Shown here one piece after another: positions 5,464 through 11,839 of a stretch of 12,207 nucleotides of DNA. This DNA comes from an uncultured Anaerolineaceae bacterium (GTDB taxonomy: Bacteria > Chloroflexota > Anaerolineae > Anaerolineales > Anaerolineaceae): NCBI GenBank assembly GCA_938020565.1, contig CALIHP010000049.1, forward strand, positions 1 through 12,207, in the 5' to 3' direction. How positions within the stretch are numbered: the stretch's first letter is position 1; each line of letters opens with the position of its first letter. The notes below the pieces were generated by a model, which was given only the letters and a program-made list of their open reading frames with translations, had not been told where the DNA came from and made no database searches. The position numbers and the translations under genes were made by a program.

Positions 5464-6756
5464 ATGAACGCTGCTGTAAATCGATCGGAACGCCGCGCGT
5501 TCGTCGCGGCGCTCCGATCTTCCCGGACGTTTTTTATTGCTGGTTTGGTTTTGGCCGCGCTGCTCCCGACGGGGGCGGCGCTGTTTACGCTTCGAAGCGG
5601 GGTGGGGCTGGATGCCGGGTGGATTGCCGCGCGGCTTTGCGGCGTGATGGGGCTGTCGCTGCTGACGCTGTCGCTGGTCCCGTTCGCCGATTTGCCCTGC
5701 GTCGCAGGACGGTTTAATCCGCGCGAAGCGGCGTCGATCGATCGCGCTGTCGGGCTGACCGGGCTGACCTTTGCCGCTGCGCATTTGCTCCTGAAGTTTC
5801 GTCAGCTTCCGGAGGTCGTTCACGTTCTGCCCGCGGAGCGCGGGGGCCTGCTGCCAGGTCCGACGTTCGTCGCGATCGCCGGCGCGTTGGCGGTACTGGC
5901 GGTTTTACGGTTGACGGTCAATCCCTGGCGTGGCGGGATTCACAGCCCGCTCCGGATCGGACGCTTCTGGCTCACGGCGGCGATTGTCGCTTTCGCGCTG
6001 GCGCAGGCGTATTTTGCGGAAGCGTCTGATCTGAGTCCTGTCGTTTTCTGGCTGTGGGGCGCGCTGCTCCTCGCAGCGGTGATGGGCGTCGCGGTTGGCG
6101 GGGTGATCCTGCCGCTTCGATCGGCGCGCTATGAGATCAGCGAGCTTGTTGAGATCGGCGCGGATGCGGTCGAGGCGACGTTCGTACGGAAATCGGGTCA
6201 CGCCGTCGTTCTCCCGGGCCAGTCGGTTGGACTGGCGCTGAACGGCGGCGCCTTTTCCGGAAAGCCGCTGTTTTATGTCAGCGGCGTTGGGAAGGATGGT
6301 ACGCTGCGCGCTGCGTTTCCGGGCGGACGCGATTCGCTTCGCGTCGGGACGAAAGCGGCGGTGGGGATCGCGCATGGGAATTTCCGGCTGGATCGGCTCG
6401 GAGCGGACGGATTCGTCTTTATCGTCGATGGGTACGGGATCGCGGCGGCGATAGCGTCGCTTAGAACGCTGGCGGAAAGACGCGACACACGGAAGCTGAC
6501 GCTGATTTACCGCGCCGACAGCGAAACGGCGGTCTGGTTTGCAGAGGAGCTGACGAGGCTGGAGGAACGGTTGAAGCTGACGGTTGTGAGGTCGATTGGA
6601 GAACCGATTTCGGCGGAATCGATCCGGCGCGTTTATCCGCGGGAGCGCGACCGCTATGACGTTTTCGTCTGTGGCTCGAAGCCGCTGCGAAAGGCAGCGG
6701 GGAACGCGTTCAGGGCGTTGAAGGTTCCCGCGAGGAATCAATGGTTCGAGGCCTGA
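5464..6756 (+). CDS. Divergent ferric-reductase-like membrane protein with FNR-type flavoprotein module
   Basis: The 430-residue product has six predicted membrane helices (about 22-43, 52-76, 95-112, 133-151, 168-184, 193-216) followed by a cytoplasmic half laid out like ferredoxin-NADP reductase modules: a beta-barrel with LPGQSVGLAL (250-259), KPLFYVSG (267-274) at the usual RxYSxxS FAD site, GIAHGNF (301-307) at the usual G-P-Y-G loop, VDGYGIAAAIASLR (321-334) at the GGxGITP NAD(P) loop, LTLIYRA (345-351), and YDVFVCGSKPL (398-408) at the CGP site. This is the plan of ferric reductase/NADPH-oxidase-like and YedZ/MsrQ-related electron-transfer proteins. However, of the paired heme histidines only H107 is where expected, and the cofactor loops are eroded. 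It may therefore be a flavoprotein without heme, or a non-catalytic relative. GGAAAGGA lies about 9 bases upstream of the ATG. The membrane-plus-FNR layout is fairly sure; the activity is not. Confidence 0.6.
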   Translation: MNAAVNRSERRAFVAALRSSRTFFIAGLVLAALLPTGAALFTLRSGVGLDAGWIAARLCGVMGLSLLTLSLVPFADLPCVAGRFNPREAASIDRAVGLTGLTFAAAHLLLKFRQLPEVVHVLPAERGGLLPGPTFVAIAGALAVLAVLRLTVNPWRGGIHSPLRIGRFWLTAAIVAFALAQAYFAEASDLSPVVFWLWGALLLAAVMGVAVGGVILPLRSARYEISELVEIGADAVEATFVRKSGHAVVLPGQSVGLALNGGAFSGKPLFYVSGVGKDGTLRAAFPGGRDSLRVGTKAAVGIAHGNFRLDRLGADGFVFIVDGYGIAAAIASLRTLAERRDTRKLTLIYRADSETAVWFAEELTRLEERLKLTVVRSIGEPISAESIRRVYPRERDRYDVFVCGSKPLRKAAGNAFRALKVPARNQWFEA

Positions 6757-6761
6757 TTCAT

Positions 6762-6799
6762 CGGGCGGCGCCAGGTCCCGGAACGATTATTTATTTTTT
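6762..6799 (+). terminator. Possible terminator after the ferric-reductase-like gene
   Basis: CGGG (6762-6765) can pair with CCCG (6777-6780) around a loop that contains the palindrome GGCGCC, and an AT-rich tail with TTTTTT (6794-6799) follows after about 13 bases. The stem is short and the T-run is displaced. An alternative pairing TCCCGG/CCGGGA (6776-6781 with 6804-6809) also exists. It is the only candidate stop signal before def and is weak. Confidence 0.3.
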
Positions 6800-6828
6800 C
6801 GGACCGGGAACGTTTATTCCCAGAAAAA

Positions 6829-6862
6829 CAGTTACAATTATGGAAAGATTTAATCGTAACTG
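6829..6862. promoter_or_regulatory. Imperfect palindrome overlapping a TACAAT box upstream of def
   Basis: CAGTTACAATTA (6829-6840) and TAATCGTAACTG (6851-6862) are reverse complements except at one position, around a 10-base spacer. The left arm contains TACAAT (6833-6838), a good -10 box, although no clear -35 lies at the right distance. The arrangement suits an operator for a dimeric repressor covering the def-recF promoter, or a leader hairpin. There is no T-run, so it is not a terminator. The def start is 44 bases further on. Confidence 0.45.
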
Positions 6863-6905
6863 AATTCCGGCTATGGGCCGGATGTGGATCATGGAGTCAG
6901 GATCA

Positions 6906-7436
6906 ATGAGTTTGCCGATTGTTCAAATTGGAAATCCGGTTTTACGGAAGAAAAGTCATAAGATTTCGCGGATTACCGCCGAGACGCGGCGGCTCGCGAA
7001 TGAAATGCTGGAGACGATGCGTGAGGCGCATGGGGTTGGCCTGGCCGCGCCGCAGGTCGGCGAGCTGGTTCGCCTGATCGTCGTCGAGTTCCCTGAGGAC
7101 GATGAAAAGGAGGATTCGCCGCTGCGGACGTATCAGGTTGTCAATCCTGAAATTATCTGGCGTTCGGAGGAAATGGTCATAGGCGTGGAAGGCTGCCTGT
7201 CGATTCCGGGCCTGGCGGGCGAAGTCGAGCGGCATGAAGCCGTTAAGGTTCGTGGGCTCGACGTTTATGGCCGGCCGGTAAAATATGACTTGAAGGGCTG
7301 GATCGCGCGGATCTTTCAGCATGAAATCGACCATTTAGATGGAGTCTGCTACGTGGATCGATCGTCGAACGTCTGGCAGCTTGACGCTGAAGACGATGAA
7401 ATGGAAGCCGCGGTTACGGCAGACGAGAAGGGCTGA
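6906..7436 (+). CDS. def: Peptide deformylase
   Basis: Peptide deformylase removes the formyl group from the N-terminal methionine of new proteins at the ribosome, using a divalent metal ion. All three family motifs are present: GVGLAAPQ (43-50), EGCLS with metal ligand Cys97 (95-99), and HEIDH (139-143) with the two histidine ligands and the catalytic glutamate. The 176-residue length is normal, with a short acidic tail (about 160-175). I start it at the ATG of 6906-6908, giving the usual MSLPIVQIGNPVLRKKS opening, with GGAG (6893-6896) 9 bases upstream. An ATG 33 bases earlier only adds a non-conserved MGRMWIMESGS segment. recF starts 14 bases after the stop, so the two are probably translated from one mRNA. 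Confidence 0.95.
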   Translation: MSLPIVQIGNPVLRKKSHKISRITAETRRLANEMLETMREAHGVGLAAPQVGELVRLIVVEFPEDDEKEDSPLRTYQVVNPEIIWRSEEMVIGVEGCLSIPGLAGEVERHEAVKVRGLDVYGRPVKYDLKGWIARIFQHEIDHLDGVCYVDRSSNVWQLDAEDDEMEAAVTADEKG

Positions 7437-7450
7437 AGCGAGGCGGAACC

Positions 7451-8650
7451 TTGCGGCTTGAACGGCTGTCGCTGACGAATTTTCGTTCTTACGCCCGTTT
7501 GGAAAGCGATATTCCGAACGGGATTTTGTTATTGCGGGGCGGGAACGCGGTTGGGAAAACGAGCATTCTCGAAAGTTTATTTTATTGCGCGACGTTTTCA
7601 ACGTCTCTCGCGGGTCAGGATCGGCAGCTCATCCGGTTTCAGGCGGAAGAGGAGGACCCGGCCGTCGCGCGGATCGTCGCTGCATACGCGGTTGGGGAAA
7701 AGAAGCGGAAGCTGGAAATCCGATTGATATTAGAAGGCGAGCGGGAAACCCGGCGGCTTCGGAAAGAAATCCTCCTCGACGGGCGGAAAACGACGGCGCA
7801 ATCCGCCGTCGGCGAGTTCCCGGCGGTTCTGTTCCTTCCGCAGATGACGGAGATGATCAGCGGACCGCCCGCGGAGCGGCGGCGCTACCTGAATATCCTC
7901 CTGTCGCAGTCGGTTCCGGGTTACGCTCGGACGCTGAGCCGCTATGCGCGTGCGGTCCTGCAGCGGAACGCGCTTCTTCGGACGCTAAACGAGCGCGGCG
8001 GCGATCCGGGGCAGCTGGCTTATTGGGACGAGCTCCTGGCCGGGCAGGGGGCGTTCCTGATTTATCATCGCGCCCGGGCGATCGCAGCGCTGGAGCGGCT
8101 GGCGGATACCGCGCTGCAGCGACTGACGGGGCGGAATGAGGTGATGTCGCTCAGGTACCGGCCGGCGCTGAACGATGCAGATCTGGCGCTGACGGAGCTC
8201 GTCGGCGTGGCCGGGAAAGCGGAACCCGACGCAATCGCCGGAATTACCATGGCGGTCCGGACGGCGCTCGAATCCGGACGCAGGCAGGATATCCGGCGCG
8301 GCGTTTCGACGATCGGGCCGCATCGTGATGAAATGCGCGTTATGACGAATGGAATTGATGTCGGCGTTTATGGCTCCCGCGGTCAGGTCCGAACGGTCCT
8401 GCTGGCGCTGAAATTTGCCGAGGTCGACTGGATTCGGGAGGCGAAGGGGACGGCGCCGCTGCTGCTTCTCGACGAGACGTTTTCTGAGCTGGACGCGGGA
8501 CGGCGCAGGGAGCTGATGCGGCTGCTGGACGAATGCGGTCAGGGGATCGTGACGACGACGGACTTGAAGTTTTTTTCGTCTGAGTTCCTGGGGAGCCGGA
8601 CGATTTGGGAAGTCCGTGATGGTATCCTGCTGAAAGAAGGAATGGTTTAG
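7451..8650 (+). CDS. recF: DNA replication and repair protein RecF
   Basis: RecF is an SMC-like ATPase that binds gapped DNA and, with RecO and RecR, helps load RecA. The 399-residue protein shows the family pattern: MRLERLSLTNFRSYARLE at the start, Walker A GGNAVGKTS (30-38), the FLPQMTEMISGPPAERRRYLN segment (about 128-148), signature motif YGSRGQVRT (307-315), and Walker B LLLLDETFSELD (337-348). Two small departures from the usual text are the Walker A (usually GxNGxGKTN) and DE instead of DD in Walker B; both keep the essential residues. It starts at TTG (7451-7453). This is supported because the conserved opening begins exactly there; the upstream GAGGCGG is a moderate ribosome binding site. 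Its usual place is next to dnaN near the origin; here it follows def. The stop TAG (8648-8650) overlaps the rsmG stop. Confidence 0.95.
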   Translation: MRLERLSLTNFRSYARLESDIPNGILLLRGGNAVGKTSILESLFYCATFSTSLAGQDRQLIRFQAEEEDPAVARIVAAYAVGEKKRKLEIRLILEGERETRRLRKEILLDGRKTTAQSAVGEFPAVLFLPQMTEMISGPPAERRRYLNILLSQSVPGYARTLSRYARAVLQRNALLRTLNERGGDPGQLAYWDELLAGQGAFLIYHRARAIAALERLADTALQRLTGRNEVMSLRYRPALNDADLALTELVGVAGKAEPDAIAGITMAVRTALESGRRQDIRRGVSTIGPHRDEMRVMTNGIDVGVYGSRGQVRTVLLALKFAEVDWIREAKGTAPLLLLDETFSELDAGRRRELMRLLDECGQGIVTTTDLKFFSSEFLGSRTIWEVRDGILLKEGMV

Positions 8651-9378
8651 CCGAGCGGTTTTTTGAGCGGAACCCCGGCCTGACGCGGGTAAGCCGCCGG
8701 CGTTGATCTGCGCTTGCGGATGACGACGAGGGCGCGGCCGGACGTTTCGCCGCCGGAACCTGGGAGTTCGAATCGGAGGCTTGACTCGAACGCGCCGCCG
8801 AGGAGCGTGATCGCCTTTTTCGCGCTGACGATTTCCTCGTCGCAGTCAGCGGATTTCTGCGCAAGCATGGCGCCGCCAACGGTCACGAGCGGCATCAGGT
8901 ACTCGCAGAGAACAGGGAGACGCGTTACGGCGCGGGCGACCGCGAAATCCTGCCGCTCCCGAAGCTGCGGCATGCGGCCCGCGTCTTCGGCCCGGGCATG
9001 CAGCGTCACGACGTCGGTCCAGCCGAAAAGCGCGCAGACGCGTTCACAGAATTTCAGCTTTTTCCCGATCGAATCGATCAGCGTCAGCTTCAGTTCCGGG
9101 AACGCGATTTTCAGCGGGATTCCCGGGAAGCCTCCCCCGGTCCCGACGTCGGCGAGCGCCTTCCGGTTCAGATCGCCGGTCCCTATCGCGACGGTCAGGG
9201 AATCGAGGAAATGTTTCACGCGAATCGATTCAGGGTCGCGGATCGCGGTCAGGTTGAATTTCGCGTTCCATTCGAGGATTTCGGATAGAAAGCGCTCGAA
9301 CTGGTCGAGTTGTGACGGGGTGAGGTGGAAGCCGAGGAAAGGCTGAGCCGCGGTTGCGAGTTCGTTCAGGGGCGTCAT
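8647..9378 (-). CDS. rsmG: 16S rRNA (guanine-527-N7)-methyltransferase RsmG
   Basis: RsmG (formerly GidB) uses S-adenosylmethionine to methylate N7 of G527 in 16S rRNA. The 243-residue product has the expected landmarks: WNAKFNLTAI (37-46), KHFLDSL (55-61), the SAM-binding loop LADVGTGGGFPGIPLKI (75-91), VARAV near 147-151, and the closing YPRQAGVPLKKPLG (230-243). Length is normal. It has no Shine-Dalgarno. Instead a perfect TATAAT lies 7 bases upstream of the ATG, pointing to a leaderless transcript. The gene converges with recF and their last four bases overlap, with TTAG at 8647-8650 serving as TAA on this strand and TAG on the other. Confidence 0.95.
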   Translation of the reverse strand: MTPLNELATAAQPFLGFHLTPSQLDQFERFLSEILEWNAKFNLTAIRDPESIRVKHFLDSLTVAIGTGDLNRKALADVGTGGGFPGIPLKIAFPELKLTLIDSIGKKLKFCERVCALFGWTDVVTLHARAEDAGRMPQLRERQDFAVARAVTRLPVLCEYLMPLVTVGGAMLAQKSADCDEEIVSAKKAITLLGGAFESSLRFELPGSGGETSGRALVVIRKRRSTPAAYPRQAGVPLKKPLG

Positions 9379-9385
9379 GCCGATT

Positions 9386-9391
9386 ATTATA
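9386..9391 (-). promoter_or_regulatory. TATAAT -10 box for leaderless rsmG
   Basis: The minus strand reads CGCTATAATAATCGGCATG, with TATAAT at 9386-9391 and the ATG at 9376-9378. With the usual distance from the -10 box, transcription would begin at or next to the A of the start codon. The -35 region (9409-9414, CCGTCA) matches TTGACA poorly. No ribosome binding site is present, which agrees with a leaderless message. Confidence 0.5.
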
Positions 9392-9460
9392 GCGGATTCC
9401 GGATATCGTGACGGGTTTTTGCAGACCTGACAAAGGTCATGATTGCGGAAAATCGCGGAT

Positions 9461-9466
9461 TATGAT
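9461..9466 (+). promoter_or_regulatory. Possible TATGAT -10 box of the infC operon
   Basis: TATGAT (9461-9466) in the locally AT-rich TATGATATATTTG lies 64 bases upstream of the infC start, in the 151-base divergent gap with rsmG. No -35 match is seen at 16-18 bases. It is the best -10 candidate for the translation operon and is listed on that basis only. Confidence 0.3.
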
Positions 9467-9529
9467 ATATTTGACTGGTAATTTGCTGGCCTGACCTGAA
9501 ATTCGCCGGCAAGTTGGAAGGAGCATAAG

Positions 9530-10153
9530 ATTAGTACACAAGATTTTCGCGTAAACGAATCGATTCGGGTTCCCGAGGTTCGGGTCATCGATCATCAGGG
9601 CAATAACATCGGCGTCATATCGACCTACGAAGCGTTAAAAATGGCGCAGGACGCAAATCTGGATCTGGTAGAGGTTTCGCCGAACGGGAATCCGCCGGTC
9701 TGCCGTGTGATGGATTTTGGCAAGTTCCTGTATGAGCGGATGAAAAAAGAGAAGGAAGCCCGAAAGTCTCAAACGAAAATAGAGATCAAGGAAATCCGGC
9801 TGCGTCCGAAAACAGGAGATCATCATCGATCTTTCAAGACGCGCGACGCCCGCCGGTGGCTGATGAGCGGGATGAAGGTGCGCGTGACGATTCGGTTTCG
9901 CGGGCGTGAAATTACTTATCCGGAAATTGCGTTGGAGGATTTGCGTGAAATTGCGCAGGACCTGAGCGATATCGCGATGATCGAGCAGGCGCCGGGTATG
10001 GAAGGGCGGACGATGGGGATGCTCTTAGCGCCGAACATGAAAAAAATCGCTAAAATTAAGGAAGAACGCGCGAATGAACCTGAACCTGAGATCGAGGACG
10101 AGATCGACGAGGCGTACGATGACGAGGAGGAGGACGGCGAAGGAGAGCCGTAA
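9530..10153 (+). CDS. infC: Translation initiation factor IF-3, starting at ATT
   Basis: IF-3 binds the 30S subunit and rejects wrong start codons and non-initiator tRNA. The 207-residue product has the full N-domain (DFRVNESIRVPEVRVIDHQG, then ALKMAQDANLDLVEVSP and PPVCRVMDFGKFLYE), the lysine-rich linker, and the C-domain (EIKEIRLRPKTGDHH... VRVTIRFRGRE ... APGMEGRTMGMLLAP). Beyond the usual end is a 30-residue tail (about 178-207) that is almost all Glu/Asp. No ATG, GTG or TTG precedes the conserved front; the frame begins at ATT (9530-9532) with GGAAGGAG (9516-9523) 6 bases upstream. An ATT/AUU start is the well-known way infC is autoregulated in E. coli and many bacteria, since IF-3 itself discriminates against it. 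An ATG at 9641 would lose 37 conserved residues. Cotranscribed with rpmI and rplT. Confidence 0.93.
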   Translation: MSTQDFRVNESIRVPEVRVIDHQGNNIGVISTYEALKMAQDANLDLVEVSPNGNPPVCRVMDFGKFLYERMKKEKEARKSQTKIEIKEIRLRPKTGDHHRSFKTRDARRWLMSGMKVRVTIRFRGREITYPEIALEDLREIAQDLSDIAMIEQAPGMEGRTMGMLLAPNMKKIAKIKEERANEPEPEIEDEIDEAYDDEEEDGEGEP

Positions 10154-10207
10154 TCCAATTTAGCGTCCTGATTTTTTGTCTTTCCCGGCGGAAGGATGAA
10201 TCCCGGG

Positions 10208-10213
10208 TATAAT
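10208..10213 (+). promoter_or_regulatory. TATAAT box between infC and rpmI
   Basis: A perfect TATAAT lies in the 133-base gap after infC, 74 bases upstream of the rpmI start. The -35 position (about 10185-10190, CCGGCG) is poor. A second promoter for the two ribosomal proteins inside this operon would be in line with known operons of this type, and it would place the hairpin at 10227-10263 near the start of the transcript. Confidence 0.4.
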
Positions 10214-10226
10214 TTACAGGCTAATC

Positions 10227-10263
10227 CGTCGAAGACGCGGTTCTTTTCCTATGCGTCTCGGCG
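10227..10263 (+). promoter_or_regulatory. Strong hairpin in the rpmI leader, candidate L20 autoregulatory site
   Basis: CGTCG-A-AGACGC (10227-10238) pairs with GCGTCT-CGGCG (10253-10263) to give 11 base pairs (one G-U) interrupted by a single bulged A, around a 14-base pyrimidine-rich loop. It ends 10 bases before the rpmI ribosome binding site. L20 is known to repress rpmI-rplT translation by binding leader RNA that mimics its 23S rRNA site; this hairpin is the obvious candidate here. The role is inferred from position and structure only. Confidence 0.45.
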
Positions 10264-10286
10264 ATAAAATATTAAGGAGTTTTGTT

Positions 10287-10517
10287 GTGCCACGCAAATT
10301 AAAAGTATCGGGTAAGTTGAAGCTGAAGACCCACAAGGCGACTTCCAAGCGTTTTCGCATGACTGGGTCCGGCATCATCGTCCGCACGAAAGGCGGGAAG
10401 AGTCATTTACGCCGCCGAACGTCCGTGCGAACGAAAAAACTGTTGGCAGAGATGATTCCGGTGGAGGGCAAGAAGATTGTCCGCCGCGTCAAGCGTCTCG
10501 CGCCTTATATGGCGTAA
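10287..10517 (+). CDS. rpmI: 50S ribosomal protein L35
   Basis: L35 is a small basic protein of the large ribosomal subunit. The 76-residue product carries the family core LKTHKATSKRFRMTGSG (from about residue 12), the basic middle KGGKSHLRRRTSVRTKKLL, and the VKRLAPY ending. I place the start at GTG (10287-10289) because AAGGAG (10274-10279) stands 7 bases upstream. The upstream in-frame ATG at 10251 lies inside the leader hairpin and would add non-conserved residues. Compared with the usual ~65 residues there is a short extra basic N-terminal stretch (MPRKLKVSGK). It sits between infC and rplT, the normal order. Confidence 0.93.
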   Translation: MPRKLKVSGKLKLKTHKATSKRFRMTGSGIIVRTKGGKSHLRRRTSVRTKKLLAEMIPVEGKKIVRRVKRLAPYMA

Positions 10518-10601
10518 TCGGTTCGTTTCAGTGCGGCTGTCGGATGTTCGCAACGGGTTGAAAAACCGGCGTCCGGGGGTTTGCAAAGGAGTTTATAGCT
10601 T

Positions 10602-10949
10602 ATGGCACGTGTTAAGGGCGGTCCGCAGGGACATCGCCGGCACAAGAGATTATTGAAGTTAGCGGAAGGGTATCGAGCGACTCGTTCGAAGCTTTACCGC
10701 CGTGCGAATGAAACGCTGTTATCCGGTCTGGTTTACGCTTTTCGCGATCGCCGCGTACGGAAGCGCGACTTGCGGAAGCTTTGGATTACGCGGATCAACG
10801 CTGCGGCGCGGATCAACGGAATTTCTTATAGCCGCCTGATTTCGGGACTTCGCAAAGCGGATATCTGCCTGAATCGGAAGATGCTGGCGGATCTGGCCGT
10901 TCGCGATCCGGAGACGTTCAGCGCGATCGTAAAAGCCGCGAACGCGTAA
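10602..10949 (+). CDS. rplT: 50S ribosomal protein L20
   Basis: L20 is a large-subunit assembly protein that binds 23S rRNA directly, and in several bacteria it represses its own operon. The 115-residue product has the basic N-terminal arm (MARVKGGPQGHRRHKRLLKL), the YRATRSKLYRRANE helix, and the globular part with RKLWITRINAAARINGISYSRLISGL and LADLAVRDPETF, all typical. AAAGGAG (10585-10591) is 10 bases upstream of the ATG. It lies 84 bases after rpmI and is the last gene before a perfect terminator, so it closes the infC-rpmI-rplT unit. Confidence 0.96.
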   Translation: MARVKGGPQGHRRHKRLLKLAEGYRATRSKLYRRANETLLSGLVYAFRDRRVRKRDLRKLWITRINAAARINGISYSRLISGLRKADICLNRKMLADLAVRDPETFSAIVKAANA

Positions 10950-10978
10950 ACAGGCGAAGGATTAGCATATTCAGGATA

Positions 10979-11015
10979 TATAGAAAAACCGCTCCCGGCG
11001 AGCGGTTTTTCTATA
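10979..11015. terminator. Bidirectional intrinsic terminator between rplT and the ydcF-like gene
   Basis: TATAGAAAAACCGCT (10979-10993) and AGCGGTTTTTCTATA (11001-11015) are perfect 15-base reverse complements around a 7-base loop. The GC stem is followed by TTTTT on the plus strand and, through the AAAAA arm, also on the minus strand, so it can end transcription of both converging units: rplT (ending 10949) and the minus-strand gene ending at 11038. Confidence 0.9.
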
Positions 11016-11037
11016 GTAGTGCGGGGCCGCGTTTCTT

Positions 11038-11838
11038 CTAAAGCCATCCGCGGATCCGATACATCAGTACGCCAAGGTACTCCTTAACCGCGGTCTCGAA
11101 CGCACGAATGTTTCCCGATTGCGGAATGACATAGCGGTACCAGCTTTCCGCTGTTGGATGGGTCAGGTCTTCCCATTCCGCGTCCGAGTACGTGAAATCG
11201 GTCGGTGCGGCGACGACGTCGAAGCCCTGTTTTTTGAAGAGATTCACAGCGCGGAATATATGCGTCGCGGAGGTGACGACGATTATTTTTTCAACGTCCA
11301 TCTCGCGCAGGATGACCGCGTCCGCGGCGGCTTCCTCAGCGGTATTCAGCGACGTCTCCTGGATCAGGATATCTTCCTTCGGGACGCCGAGCCGCTCCGC
11401 GATATCGGCCATTTCGGCGGCGACCGAGGGCTTCTTTCCGCTCAGCGGCGCGAAATATGCGCCGCCGAAAAGAAGCTTCCCGACCCGTCCTTCATGATAC
11501 AGTTTCGCTGCGTAGAGGATTCGGTCGCCCGCGCCGCCGATTTCAACCATCTGGCGCGGGGCTTCGAACGATTCCGTCCCGCCTCCGAGGACGACGGCGA
11601 CCTCCGCGGATTCGCCTGCCGGAAGCGGGGGAGCCGATGTCTCGAGCGAGCGGGTCAGCCATGCGGTGGGAAAAGGCAGCCCGGTAACCCAGAGAATCAG
11701 GAACGCCGCGGTCAGGAACCGCCTTCGGCATTTCTCGGACCTGAACGAGAGCAGCGCAGCGGCTAAGAGGATGAAGGTCAGGCCGATCGGATAGATCAGC
11801 GTCGGCAGCAGCTTGGATAAATAGACGAACCAATCCAT
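11038..11838 (-). CDS. YdcF/ElyC-like (DUF218) inner-membrane protein
   Basis: The 266-residue product has two N-terminal membrane helices (about 5-32 and 41-61) followed by a DUF218 domain. The family marks are VVLGGG (82-87), SLNTAEEA (163-170, the place of the common SxNTxEN), VTSATHIFRA (188-197, usual VTSxxHxxRA), a later AAPTDF, and the closing EYLGVLMYRIRG. Members such as ElyC and SanA influence cell-envelope (peptidoglycan, lipid carrier) processes, but their chemistry is not settled, so no narrower role is claimed. I chose the ATG at 11836-11838 because it lies one base after the stop of the upstream gene, with GGAGG about 11 bases away, and gives a proper membrane start. An earlier in-frame start adds 13 residues inside that gene. 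Translation is probably coupled to the upstream gene. Confidence 0.88.
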   Translation of the reverse strand: MDWFVYLSKLLPTLIYPIGLTFILLAAALLSFRSEKCRRRFLTAAFLILWVTGLPFPTAWLTRSLETSAPPLPAGESAEVAVVLGGGTESFEAPRQMVEIGGAGDRILYAAKLYHEGRVGKLLFGGAYFAPLSGKKPSVAAEMADIAERLGVPKEDILIQETSLNTAEEAAADAVILREMDVEKIIVVTSATHIFRAVNLFKKQGFDVVAAPTDFTYSDAEWEDLTHPTAESWYRYVIPQSGNIRAFETAVKEYLGVLMYRIRGWL

Positions 11839-11839
11839 T

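Noticed and set aside
5905..6741. 278-residue minus-strand open frame opposite the ferric-reductase-like gene
   Set aside because: Its composition (very rich in Arg, Pro, Gln) is typical of an antisense frame in GC-rich DNA; the plus frame has membrane helices and FNR-like motifs.
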